Origin: Spirochaetes bacterium RIFOXYC1_FULL_54_7
GTDB taxonomy: Bacteria > Spirochaetota > Spirochaetia > Treponematales > UBA12059
Length of the DNA: 12,451 bases
Direction of reading: 5' to 3'
NCBI GenBank assembly: GCA_001830645.1
Contig: MIBM01000251.1
Location: 1 to 12,451, forward strand
Positions 1-6,332 of this stretch are shown in pieces. The notes under the pieces were generated by a model, which worked only from the letters and a program-made list of their open reading frames with translations, searched no databases and was not told where the DNA came from. Every line of letters begins with the position of its first letter. Positions within the stretch are counted from its first letter, which is position 1. The translations under genes and the position numbers were made by a program.

Positions 1-1043
1 GAGAAGCCCTGGGCATGAAGCCAGGCAGCCTGGTAACCGGCAAGATGGCCGCGGCCCTGCGCCGCCTGGGCTTTGACAAAGTCTTCGACACCCAGTTCAC
101 CGCGGACCTCACCATCATGGAAGAAGGCAGCGAGCTCATCCAGCGCCTGACCAAAGGCGGAAAGCTGCCCATGATCACTTCCTGCTCCCCGGGGTGGATC
201 AGTTTCATCGAGACCTTCTACCCCAGCCTCCTTCCCCACCTGTCCAGCTGCAAGAGCCCCCAGCAGATGTTCGGCGCCCTGGCCAAGACCTACTGGGCCC
301 AGAAGGCCGGCATCGACCCCTCCAAGATCACCGTCGTGTCCATCATGCCCTGCACCGCCAAGAAGTTCGAAGCCAAACGCCCCGAGATGCGGGACGCCTG
401 GGCCTGGTGGAAGGAGAAAGGCAAACACCACCCCAGCTTCTATGACGTGGATATAGCCCTGACCACCAGGGAACTGGCCAGGATGATACACCGGGCAGGC
501 CTGGACTTCGAAATCCTGCCGGAAGAAGAGTTCGACGATCCCCTGGGAGCCTCCACCGGCGCGGCCACCATCTTCGGCACCACCGGTGGCGTCATGGAAG
601 CCGCGGTCCGTACCGCCTACGAACTGGTCACCAAGAAACCCTTCCCCGTCATGGAGCTCGCCGTTACCCGGGGCATGGAAGGCCTCAAAAGTGCCGAACT
701 GGACATGGACGGCACCAAGATCCAGGTAGCCGTGGCCCACACCCTCAAGAATGCACGGGTGGTCCTGGAAGAAATAGCCGCAGGTACAAGTCCCTACGCC
801 TTCGTGGAAGTCATGACCTGCCCCGGGGGCTGCATAGGCGGCGGCGGCCAGCCCGTCCGTGTGAACCAGAACAAACGCAACGCCAGGCAGGAAGCCGTCT
901 ATACCGAAGACCGCCGCCTGCCCATCCGCAAGAGCCACGAGAACCCCGCCATCTCCACACTCTACACCGAGTTCCTCGGCAGCCCCCTGGGACACCTGAG
1001 CCACGAACTCCTGCATACAAAATACGCCGCCCGCAAGGTCTGA
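1..1043 (+). CDS. [FeFe] hydrogenase catalytic subunit, 3' part (5' end outside window)
   Basis: This is the H-cluster domain of an [FeFe] hydrogenase, which interconverts protons and H2. The frame is open from base 3, and the residues before the first ATG (EALG) match the family, so the gene starts upstream of the window. Numbering from the ATG at 15, the three signature loops are visible: TSCSPGW at 55-61, MPCTAKKFE at 111-119, and E-x-M-x-C-x-x-G-C at 265-273 followed by GGGGQP. The tail after residue 288 (RQEAVYTEDRRLPIRKSHEN) resembles the small-subunit-like C-terminal segment, so both parts are fused. The first loop has Ser where many enzymes have a second Cys; I recall this variant in multimeric NAD-linked enzymes. 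A tryptophan-rich insertion (about residues 127-142) sits between loops 2 and 3. Any N-terminal ferredoxin domains, and so the exact class, cannot be seen. Confidence 0.95.
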   Translation, partial: EALGMKPGSLVTGKMAAALRRLGFDKVFDTQFTADLTIMEEGSELIQRLTKGGKLPMITSCSPGWISFIETFYPSLLPHLSSCKSPQQMFGALAKTYWAQKAGIDPSKITVVSIMPCTAKKFEAKRPEMRDAWAWWKEKGKHHPSFYDVDIALTTRELARMIHRAGLDFEILPEEEFDDPLGASTGAATIFGTTGGVMEAAVRTAYELVTKKPFPVMELAVTRGMEGLKSAELDMDGTKIQVAVAHTLKNARVVLEEIAAGTSPYAFVEVMTCPGGCIGGGGQPVRVNQNKRNARQEAVYTEDRRLPIRKSHENPAISTLYTEFLGSPLGHLSHELLHTKYAARKV

Positions 1044-1112
1044 GCCTGGGGCAGGCAAACCCCTGGCAGGCAGAGTCCCCTGATCCCGCCTGCCAGGCCC
1101 AGTCAAAAACTG

Positions 1113-1146
1113 CGGCCCCCCGGAACACACCGGGGGGCCGTTTTAT
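1113..1146 (+). terminator. Rho-independent terminator of the hydrogenase gene
   Basis: A perfect 11-bp GC-rich stem, CGGCCCCCCGG (1113-1123) with CCGGGGGGCCG (1130-1140), closes a 6-nt loop AACACA and is followed directly by TTTTATTT. It lies 70 bases after the hydrogenase stop codon. Confidence 0.93.
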
Positions 1147-1373
1147 TTCAAGTCAGCCAGTATTCACCCATTGTCAGCACGCGCTTACCCGCCTGGCCCC
1201 CCGTGCCGGTCTTCCCCCGGCCCCGGCCCTACGGTCCGCCTTGCGTGAAGGCCGGTCCCTCCCCTGCGGTCCGGGCCCGGCCCCAGAGCCGCGCAGGCGG
1301 GCCGGGGGCGATACCGGCGCTCCCCCTGGGACAGGATTCATATACGCCCGGTCATGGGACACTTGGAAATCCT
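1147..1373. other. Gene-free, extremely GC-rich spacer
   Basis: No credible gene lies here. Roughly 1190-1330 is dominated by runs of C and G, with a perfect palindrome CCGGGCCCGG near 1277-1286 and two similar GGTCCG-containing blocks. Open frames across it on both strands give low-complexity Pro/Arg/Gly-rich translations with no recognisable domain. The block marks the border between the hydrogenase gene and the lower-GC accessory region. Confidence 0.6.
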
Positions 1374-1667
1374 TTATGATGCTTTTACCTGTTGAATCAT
1401 CTCCAATTCATCCGCTATCTTCTTTTTTTCTTCCCGCAGATCATATTCATCCTGGATTCCAAGCCAGAAATCGGCAGAATTGCCAAAATACTTCGAGAAT
1501 CGCAAAGCTGTATCAGCAGTTATCTTGCGGTTTCCTTTGAGAATTTCGGAAATTCTTGTAGCAGGAACCTTGGTGTCCTTTGCCAAGCGGTAGGCTGTAA
1601 TATTCATGGGTATGAGAAATTCTTCCAGTAGAATTTCCCCTGGGGTGACTGATGGTATTCTTTCCAT
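1374..1667 (-). CDS. higA: HigA-family antitoxin (XRE-type helix-turn-helix)
   Basis: A 97-residue antitoxin expected to bind the HigB toxin and repress its own operon. It opens with the characteristic HigA start ERIPSVTPGEILLEEFL. The helix-turn-helix core follows at about residues 22-62 (ITAYRLAKDTKVPATRISEI, then GNRKITADTALRFSKYFG), and then the conserved ADFWLGIQDEYDL segment. Length is normal for the HigA-1 type. A clear Shine-Dalgarno GAGGAG (plus-strand CTCCTC, 1674-1679) sits 6 bases before the ATG. The start is 14 bases after the toxin stop, giving the toxin-first order typical of higBA. It appears intact. Confidence 0.93.
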   Translation of the reverse strand: MERIPSVTPGEILLEEFLIPMNITAYRLAKDTKVPATRISEILKGNRKITADTALRFSKYFGNSADFWLGIQDEYDLREEKKKIADELEMIQQVKAS

Positions 1668-1681
1668 AACAAACTCCTCTA

Positions 1682-1963
1682 TCAGTGATAGTCGGCTATT
1701 TCAACTTCACTTGCGGCACCATTATTCCAGTAGAAGCAGATCCTCCATTGGTCATTTATCCTGATGCTGTACTGCCCTTTCCTATCGCCGGATAATTGCT
1801 CCAACCTGCTCCCTGGGGGAACCCTTAAATCAAGTATGTCTTTTGCCCTATGAATCAGAACCAGTTTCCTCAAACCAATCCGCTGGATCTCCTTCGGATA
1901 CCTTTTGGAGTAAAAACCATCCCATATCTTTCTGGCTTCCTTATCATTAAAAGATACAATCAT
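1682..1963 (-). CDS. higB: HigB toxin (RelE/ParE superfamily mRNA interferase)
   Basis: A 93-residue toxin of the RelE superfamily; HigB proteins cut mRNA on the ribosome. Family features include the opening MIVSFNDKEARKIWDG, a basic helix region, the strand segment LRVPPGSRLEQLSGDRKGQY (47-66) and IRINDQWRICFYW (67-79). The basic residues of the last segment belong to the family's RNA-contact and catalytic surface. The gene is first in a two-gene operon with higA. No Shine-Dalgarno precedes the ATG; instead a promoter -10 lies only five bases upstream, so the transcript may be leaderless. The protein looks complete, so the pair is probably functional. Confidence 0.93.
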   Translation of the reverse strand: MIVSFNDKEARKIWDGFYSKRYPKEIQRIGLRKLVLIHRAKDILDLRVPPGSRLEQLSGDRKGQYSIRINDQWRICFYWNNGAASEVEIADYH

Positions 1964-1968
1964 GCTAG

Positions 1969-2005
1969 ATAGTAACTCGATGAGATAATAACGTCAAGCG
2001 TAATT
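1969..2005 (-). promoter_or_regulatory. higBA promoter with overlapping dyad (likely HigA operator)
   Basis: On the minus strand TTGACG (1992-1997) and TACTAT (1969-1974) are separated by exactly 17 bases, a near-consensus sigma-70 promoter. An imperfect dyad, AATAACG-TCAAG-CGTAATT (1987-2005, 6 of 7 pairs), covers the -35. That is where an autoregulatory HigA dimer would be expected to bind. The -10 ends five bases before the higB ATG. The promoter match is seen; the operator role is inferred. Confidence 0.6.
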
Positions 2006-2037
2006 AGCAATCCTACCCAGACTTCCTTACAGATGAG

Positions 2038-2185
2038 CTTCGGGGATACAAGGGTGTATGTTTCAGTTGTTTTGGATCTGTTGTGACCCAGGGTTTCCAG
2101 TAATACCCATAGATCGGTAAAAAACACGTAATCGATTGGCGATAGCCGCATAAGTAGAGCGCACAAATACCGGCACTATCGTTTG
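2038..2185 (-). pseudogene. Relic of a tyrosine recombinase (integrase) C-terminus
   Basis: Two minus-strand frames together give the end of a tyrosine recombinase catalytic domain. In the first, IVPVFVRSTYAA aligns with the family box P-H-V-L-R-H-S-Y-A-T, though its His is lost. After a frameshift near 2145 the second frame reads TDLWVLLETLGHNRSKTTETYTLVSPK in substance. That matches the usual T-D-L-x-x-x-Q-E-L-L-G-H-x-S-S-K-T-T-E-I-Y-T-H-V-S, including the second-box His and the nucleophilic Tyr (codon at 2056-2058). The N-terminal two thirds are missing. Such recombinases are common in integrated elements and cassette arrays. It cannot be active as written. Confidence 0.7.
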
Positions 2186-2338
2186 ACTGGTCCATTTTTC
2201 TCCCCAGCAGCGTTCCTGTAAAATGGCAAACTCATTGATCCAATCTTCCGGAGACTGTTCTGACCTGCGCAGGTATTCTGCTTCCGCCTCTTCTTCAAAA
2301 GAAGAAAAAACTCTACATGTCACGTTTCTATGTTCCAT
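2186..2338 (-). pseudogene. 5' part of a small conserved hypothetical gene, running into the recombinase relic
   Basis: The ATG at 2336-2338 has a Shine-Dalgarno-like GAGAGGA just upstream. The first ~45 residues (FSSFEEEAEAEYLRRSEQSP followed by EDWINEFAILQERCW) resemble small conserved proteins of the form SFEE-x-x-x-A-E-x-E-Y...TPEERL. As I recall, these are often encoded beside nucleotidyltransferase-like genes. After about residue 50 the reading frame continues to a stop at 2063, but that part matches the recombinase relic, so the 91-codon frame is a chimera of two broken genes. Function unknown. Confidence 0.4.
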
Positions 2339-2475
2339 ACAATCCTCTCAACCTCAAATACAGCCGCTTCTCTCTCAGAATCAATGGCTCTCAGCCCCAT
2401 CCGTTCATCATGCCCCCAAGTTGTTGAATATCAGGGATATCGTTATCCACTAAATGTACCTCCTGTGCTACAGAT
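2320..2475 (-). pseudogene. Possible decayed small gene overlapping the next gene's start
   Basis: On the minus strand one frame reads VDNDIPDIQQLGGMMNGWG and then stops. After a one-base shift a second frame gives RAIDSEREAAVFEVERIVWN followed by a TGA at 2320-2322, which overlaps the downstream ATG by about 20 bases. The smooth continuation and tight overlap suggest the 3' end of a real gene inactivated by a frameshift. I do not recognise the family. The call is weak because both pieces are short. Confidence 0.25.
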
Positions 2476-2531
2476 GGTCCACAGAGTCCTGTTTAAGCGC
2501 TGTTCTATTCTCCTCCTATGGCGCCGGAAAC

Positions 2532-3132
2532 ATGAAAACCAGAATCTTCGTCACAGCACTTGTAATGGTAAAACTGGCCATATCCTACGTAACAACGCCG
2601 AAGACTCAAGAGGAAATCAAGGAGATGTTCTCCACAACGTCCGCTACCAAACTCCGAGCCGCAAACTTATATCAGTAATTGATAACAGAAACGGAAAGTA
2701 TCAGAAAAGACCTTCAAGCTGCCAACCCCCACAGTGGAAGCAGAGCTGAACAATGCCCTTGTCCAAGCAATTTTCGGTGAGGCATTACTCAATCTAGCAA
2801 CAGGCAGAGGCACGCCTTCGGCTGACAGCAAATATGTCGTCTTCATGATGCACGCAATTTCCGAATGGCATGGCAGGACCCGGTATTCTTCCTCCGTTCT
2901 GACCGAGAACGGTGTCTAGCCCCTGCATATCGAAGCCGGCAGCATGATCGACTATATCCAGCGAAACTATCCCGATGGCTTCTCCTACTGTCGTGGATAC
3001 TTTGTTGTCGAGCAACTTGCCCCGACACTTATCCTCAAACCAATCTATTTAGGTCCTATTGAACTCTGGCAAATCGAGCAGGATACAAAAACAAGCTACG
3101 ATGAGATAATCAGATCGGCCAAGAGCAAGTAA
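2532..3132 (+). pseudogene. Decayed hypothetical protein gene, interrupted by stops and a frameshift
   Basis: This is the only plus-strand gene-like reading in this part of the island. A piece from the ATG at 2532 (MKTRIFVTALVMVKLAISYV, signal-peptide-like) ends at 2678. A second frame from about 2704 gives a well-behaved stretch (EAELNNALVQAIFGEALLNL and on). It meets an in-frame TAG at 2917-2919, then continues in the same frame as PLHIEAGSMIDYIQRNYPDG to a TAA at 3130-3132. Joined up it would be a secreted or membrane-anchored protein of about 190 residues. I do not recognise the family. No good Shine-Dalgarno precedes 2532, and the real 5' end may differ. Confidence 0.4.
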
Positions 3133-3153
3133 GACCTGGAGCCAGTACAACAT

Positions 3154-3204
3154 CCAGAGCTTGCAACGGGAGCCAGTCGATTGGCGCCCGTTGTCAGCCT
3201 CTGG
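3154..3204. repeat. 51-nt bipartite hairpin after the decayed gene
   Basis: CCAGAG (3154-3159) pairs with CTCTGG (3199-3204). Inside lies an asymmetric internal loop of 4 and 5 bases, then CAACGGG (3164-3170) with CCCGTTG (3187-3193), one A/G mismatch, and GCCA with TGGC around a 6-base loop. No T-run follows, so it is not a standard terminator. Two paired boxes separated by an unpaired spacer recall integron attC sites, but the GTTRRRY core is absent. Confidence 0.6.
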
Positions 3205-3338
3205 TAATTACCCTACCTAACCGCTACCTGCCCTGGCCTTTACAATAAATTTCCTCACCCTCCGGGCACTCAGCTTTCCGTTCAGAACCTCAGCCCCCCT
3301 ATAAGCATTTCAGGGCGATACCTGCTCTTCCCCTGGGT
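3205..3338. other. Intergenic, no feature recognised
   Basis: This stretch lies between the hairpin and the 3' end of the first arsM copy. It contains no credible gene, promoter or terminator that I can support. Confidence 0.4.
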
Positions 3339-4113
3339 TCAACAACAAGTCACCTTGGTTTTTTCTGGTCCGGGCGCGGGACTGTTGCAGCCACAGCCGG
3401 CCTTGCCCCTTGCCTTCTCCTTGGCATCCAGAGCGCAGCAGGCTTCGACCCCGGTTGTGGCCGGCCCTCCGCAGCAACCTGACCCGGAAGATCCCGGACT
3501 TTTCGCTACCCGAATTCCGGTCAAACCTTTTGATCCGTCCCTGAAAGGCTTTACCGCTTCGATCGAGGCTGAAACGGCGTACTCGGTGATATCCATCCCG
3601 GGAATCCATTCGCGCATGAAGGACCTGCTGTGGTCTATTGGCGTTACACGTATCTGTTCAAACCCAGTCATCCGCAGCAGGTCTTCAACTTCGGAAATCA
3701 TTGACGCACCGGCAAAGCATCCCTCCGTTTTCAGCATTGGCTCTCGATCTGGATATCATTTCAGGGGTCATGTCTACTCCGATGACTTTCCCCGATTCAC
3801 CAATCTGCCGAGCCGCCAGAAACGCGTCAAAACCTCCACCACTGCCCAGATCAAGTACAGTTTCCCCGGTTTTCAGTCCCGCAATAGCCTGTGGATTCCC
3901 GCAGCCAAGCCCCATATTGGAGCCATCGGGTACGGCATGTACCTCTTCCCCGGAATAGCCTAAAGCCATAGATATCCCTTCCGCGCTTCCTGAATTGGAA
4001 CTACCGCAACAAGCTTCACCCTGACAGTTGCAGCCCGGGGTTTTGGATTCCGCTATCTTGCCATAGCTGTCCCTGACAGCCTGACGGATACTCTTCTTTT
4101 CCAGCTCATTCAT
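3339..4113 (-). pseudogene. arsM: Arsenite methyltransferase arsM, copy 1, with internal deletion and frameshift
   Basis: ArsM transfers methyl groups from S-adenosylmethionine to As(III). The first frame has a Cys-rich start (GCNCQGEACCGSS, about 27-39), the conserved Cys of LGCGNP (69-74) and the SAM-binding loop VLDLGSGGGFDAF (87-99). At about codon 129 it leaves frame and stops at 3685. The next frame resumes with GCFAGASMISEVEDLL and the ArsM-like tail ITEYAVSASIEAVKP. It then adds a Cys-rich extension (SGSGCCGG, VEACCALDA, AGCGCNS) ending TCC at 3339. Comparison with the family suggests about 75 residues are lost, including the SNCVINL segment that carries a catalytic Cys and the VLKPGGRL strand. 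A strong GGGAGG Shine-Dalgarno precedes the ATG. It follows sigZ by 80 bases. Activity is unlikely unless the deletion is an assembly error. Confidence 0.88.
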
Positions 4114-4154
4114 ACGAATGTCCTCCCTCTCATGGTTATTGAGTCACACTCACT

Positions 4155-4187
4155 ATATAGACGGAGATGGGTGGAAAAGGACGCAGA
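4155..4187 (-). promoter_or_regulatory. Candidate arsM promoter or operator boxes (copy 1)
   Basis: On the minus strand TCTGCGTCCTTTTCC (4173-4187) is followed by GTCTATAT (4155-4162). The distance from TGCGTCC to GTC is 16 bases. The same boxes and spacing occur upstream of arsM copy 2 although the bases between them differ. No sigma-70 -35 is present, and GTC at the -10 is reminiscent of ECF-type promoters. This is a hypothesis only. Confidence 0.35.
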
Positions 4188-4193
4188 AAATGT

Positions 4194-4745
4194 TCAATTA
4201 CAGTCTTTGCAGGATTTTTGCCTTGGTTGGTAATCGGTTACTTGACCTCTATGATCAAACTCAAATTGGCAGCAGTCCAGAAACATTTCCTTCAACTTGG
4301 CACGACCACGCTGCACCCTGGATTTGGAACCTGATATCGAAATACCCAGACTCAAGGAAATGTCCTTATGAGTCTTCCCATCCATCTCGTACTGGATAAT
4401 TGGTTCCTGGTATCTTGCGGGCAGTTTCTTAATCATGGGCAGGAGACATTCAGACAGCTCTTTTTGCGCCTTGGTACCAGCATCTTCCTCTGGCTGGGGT
4501 AGTTCCGGAAGTCCAACCAAGGGTTTCTTGGAACGATAATAATCTATAATGGCGTTTCTCGCGATCTGGTATTGCCAAGCCTGCAATTTGTCTTCCGATT
4601 TGAGAGAACCGATTTTCTGGAACATCCTGACAAAAACATCCTGGGTTATGTCCTCCGCTATACTGGAATCGCCGACCCGGCTTCTGACAAATTGAAGAAT
4701 TTTAGCTCTATACTCTTTCCATATACTCTCACTCAGTAAGGCCAT
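4194..4745 (-). CDS. sigZ: RNA polymerase sigma factor SigZ (ECF-like) with cysteine-rich tail
   Basis: A 183-residue alternative sigma factor. Region 2 covers about 11-74: EYRAKILQFVRSRVGDSSIA, the EDITQDVFVRMF helix, and WQYQIARNAIIDYYRSKK for -10 recognition. Region 4 covers about 101-155, with the helix-turn-helix THKDISLSLGISISGSKSRV (-35 binding) and the basic QRGRAKLKE. The SigZ hallmark follows: FLDCCQFEFDHRGQVTDYQP ending SCKDCN, with Cys at 158, 159, 179 and 182. This tail could bind a metal or metalloid or act as a thiol switch (inference). The Shine-Dalgarno GGAGGGG lies 4 bases before the ATG. The next gene is an arsM, an arrangement I recall from other genomes. No anti-sigma gene is adjacent. 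It appears intact. Confidence 0.92.
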   Translation of the reverse strand: MALLSESIWKEYRAKILQFVRSRVGDSSIAEDITQDVFVRMFQKIGSLKSEDKLQAWQYQIARNAIIDYYRSKKPLVGLPELPQPEEDAGTKAQKELSECLLPMIKKLPARYQEPIIQYEMDGKTHKDISLSLGISISGSKSRVQRGRAKLKEMFLDCCQFEFDHRGQVTDYQPRQKSCKDCN

Positions 4746-4853
4746 TATCCCCTCCAGGTCAAGACAGGTCCCTGATTCTTTCTACCCTTTTACGCTCCCC
4801 CTGTACTAAACCTTTCGGAGATACTCGCAGTCAGACGACAATTATTCCAACTC

Positions 4854-5261
4854 TTATACTTTTCCACCGCATTCTGAGCATTCCTTGTCATGCAGAGACA
4901 CAACTCCTCCGCATTCCGTACACTGCCATCGTTCTTTTTCCTTTTCAAAAAAGTACTCAAAACCATTAGCCATTATTGTTTTACTGTTATCTATCAAGCT
5001 TACCTGATATCTTTTTTGATAACTTTTTTCAAGATTCGATATTCTTTTGCACGGGAAATCCGCACAATGATAACAATAGATAAATCCTTTTTCTTTTGCA
5101 CAATTCTTTATTTCACAAACCTTACATCTTTCTGGTTTATCTGTATCATCACAGAGACAACCATTACATGGCTTTTTCTTTTTCAGATGAACATAGCATA
5201 CCATGCAGTTCATTCCACATGGGGCAAACATACTTGCTACTATTTTTTCTGGCATACGCAT
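4854..5261 (-). CDS. DUF3795 family cysteine-rich protein
   Basis: A 135-residue protein with 16 cysteines, expected to bind zinc or an Fe-S cluster; its function is unknown. It begins with the DUF3795 signature FAPCGMNCMVC (12-22). CNGC-x-C (32-37), CKVCEIKNC (46-54) and YCYHCADFPC (62-71) follow, and then the helical KSYQKRYQVSLIDNS. A C-terminal zinc-ribbon-like C-x2-C...C-x2-C lies at 114-131. The ATG at 5261 is chosen because AAGGAA lies about 8 bases upstream; an ATG two codons later is the alternative. It is 41 bases downstream of the membrane protein gene, so the two are probably cotranscribed. The coding sequence is AT-rich compared with the hydrogenase and the 5'-nucleotidase. Confidence 0.9.
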   Translation of the reverse strand: MRMPEKIVASMFAPCGMNCMVCYVHLKKKKPCNGCLCDDTDKPERCKVCEIKNCAKEKGFIYCYHCADFPCKRISNLEKSYQKRYQVSLIDNSKTIMANGFEYFFEKEKERWQCTECGGVVSLHDKECSECGGKV

Positions 5262-5302
5262 AGGTTTATTCCTTTTCTACGCAAAATGTCATCCCCTGGT
5301 TT

Positions 5303-5719
5303 TTATGCTATATTCTTATCAAATACAAACAGGAATAAAGAAATTATATAAAAAAACGCAACCAGCAGGAAGGAAATCAACATCCCATATTGAATCATTG
5401 AATTCATCGAACCTTGTGGATAAATAATCTGAAAAGATACTCTCGTAATCCACAATACAATTGAGGACAAAAGTACAATAATGACAGAAATACGGTTTGA
5501 GTAATTTAAATATATTATTAAAATATTAATAGTACCGAATAAAACCAAGGATAAAGAGAAGAAAGCATTAATGGCTCGGATAGCTATTACTAATTCCGGC
5601 GCGTTAGCATCGATATACGAGTACCAGTTCCAGATTCCAGGTACAAAAAAATGCCAGGCTCCAAACCCGATTGTAATAACACTACCTATTGTTGTTAGTA
5701 GCCTGATAAGATTATGCAT
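5303..5719 (-). CDS. Small membrane protein with four predicted helices
   Basis: A 138-residue hydrophobic protein with segments at about 5-25, 45-71, 76-97 and 108-133. The loop after the first helix holds the distinctive WHFFVPGIWNWYSYIDANA, followed by ELVIAIRAINAFFSLSLVLF. I have an impression of similar proteins in other anaerobes but cannot assign a function. GGAGG lies 6 bases before the ATG, a strong ribosome site. It sits between the VOC gene upstream and the DUF3795 gene downstream, all on the minus strand. The very AT-rich sequence suggests acquisition by transfer. Confidence 0.8.
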   Translation of the reverse strand: MHNLIRLLTTIGSVITIGFGAWHFFVPGIWNWYSYIDANAPELVIAIRAINAFFSLSLVLFGTINILIIYLNYSNRISVIIVLLSSIVLWITRVSFQIIYPQGSMNSMIQYGMLISFLLVAFFYIISLFLFVFDKNIA

Positions 5720-5746
5720 AATTCACCTCCAAAAATGTCGTCTGAT

Positions 5747-5834
5747 GTTTCCAGGCATATATGATGTTCGGCGAATGCCGAATGTGCCGAAGGCCAGAGA
5801 GCAAAACGACACTGTCTCTTTGCCCTGTTATATG
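5747..5834. repeat. Structured intergenic region with inverted repeats
   Basis: TTCGGC-GAAT-GCCGAA (about 5767-5782) is a perfect 6-bp hairpin. It is followed by an imperfect inverted pair, GGCCAGAGAGC with GTCTCTTTGCCC. The region lies between the stop of the VOC gene and the start of the membrane protein gene. It could be a transcription attenuator or a remnant of a recombination site. There is no clear T-run. Confidence 0.35.
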
Positions 5835-5845
5835 TTGTGGTCTTT

Positions 5846-6295
5846 TTAGTCCCATTTTTGAATCTCTATAATATTGCCTTCAGGATCTTTCGCATAAACA
5901 ACCGTTATCTTACCTACCCCATCAATTTCTGCATCTATCAGTTCCCCTACTGCAGAACCACCATGTTCTAATAGAATATTCAGCCTTTGCTCAACATCTT
6001 CTACAGTAAAGGCGATATGACCAAAACCTTCCAGGTTAATCTTCTTACCAGAATTACCTATGTTTTCATTATATTCGAAAATTTCTAAAGTGGGACCATC
6101 TATGTCATAGCCTGGAAGAAGCAAATGCATTCCTTTTATCTGTGCATTAGGTAAATCCGTTAATTCATCAACCCATTTACCTGAAAGATTTCTTTCTGGA
6201 GGTTTGGGTATGCAATCAAATACCTGGATATAGAAATCAGCCAATTTTTTCCAGTTTCTGCTTATGATGTTTACATGTGAAAATATTGTTTTCAT
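5846..6295 (-). CDS. VOC-superfamily protein (glyoxalase/bleomycin-resistance fold)
   Basis: A 149-residue protein with two beta-alpha-beta-beta-beta modules of the vicinal-oxygen-chelate fold. Likely metal ligands are visible in the family's H/E/H/E pattern: His7 (SHVNI), Glu71 (TLEIFEY), His93 (GFGHIAF) and Glu144 (GNIIEIQ). The second module carries FTVEDVEQRL and VVYAKDPEGNIIEI. The substrate cannot be deduced; lactoylglutathione lyase, dioxygenase-like and drug-binding members share these features. An AAGGGG ribosome site sits just upstream of the ATG. It looks intact and AT-rich like the two genes after it. A fragment of a second VOC protein lies 37 bases upstream. Confidence 0.9.
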   Translation of the reverse strand: MKTIFSHVNIISRNWKKLADFYIQVFDCIPKPPERNLSGKWVDELTDLPNAQIKGMHLLLPGYDIDGPTLEIFEYNENIGNSGKKINLEGFGHIAFTVEDVEQRLNILLEHGGSAVGELIDAEIDGVGKITVVYAKDPEGNIIEIQKWD

Positions 6296-6332
6296 TCATG
6301 CCCCTTTAAGCTGTCTGACGTTCCAGTAGCTG

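Noticed and set aside
1174..1362. Open frames on both strands across the GC-rich spacer
   Set aside because: Pro/Arg/Gly-rich translations from biased composition, no domain and no ribosome site.
1312..3340. Apparent repeat GCGATACC...CCCCTGGG at about 1312 and 3315
   Set aside because: Only about 20 bases with several mismatches and no extension on either side; may be chance.
3355..3963. 202-codon plus-strand frame opposite arsM copy 1
   Set aside because: Antisense shadow; the minus strand carries unmistakable ArsM motifs.
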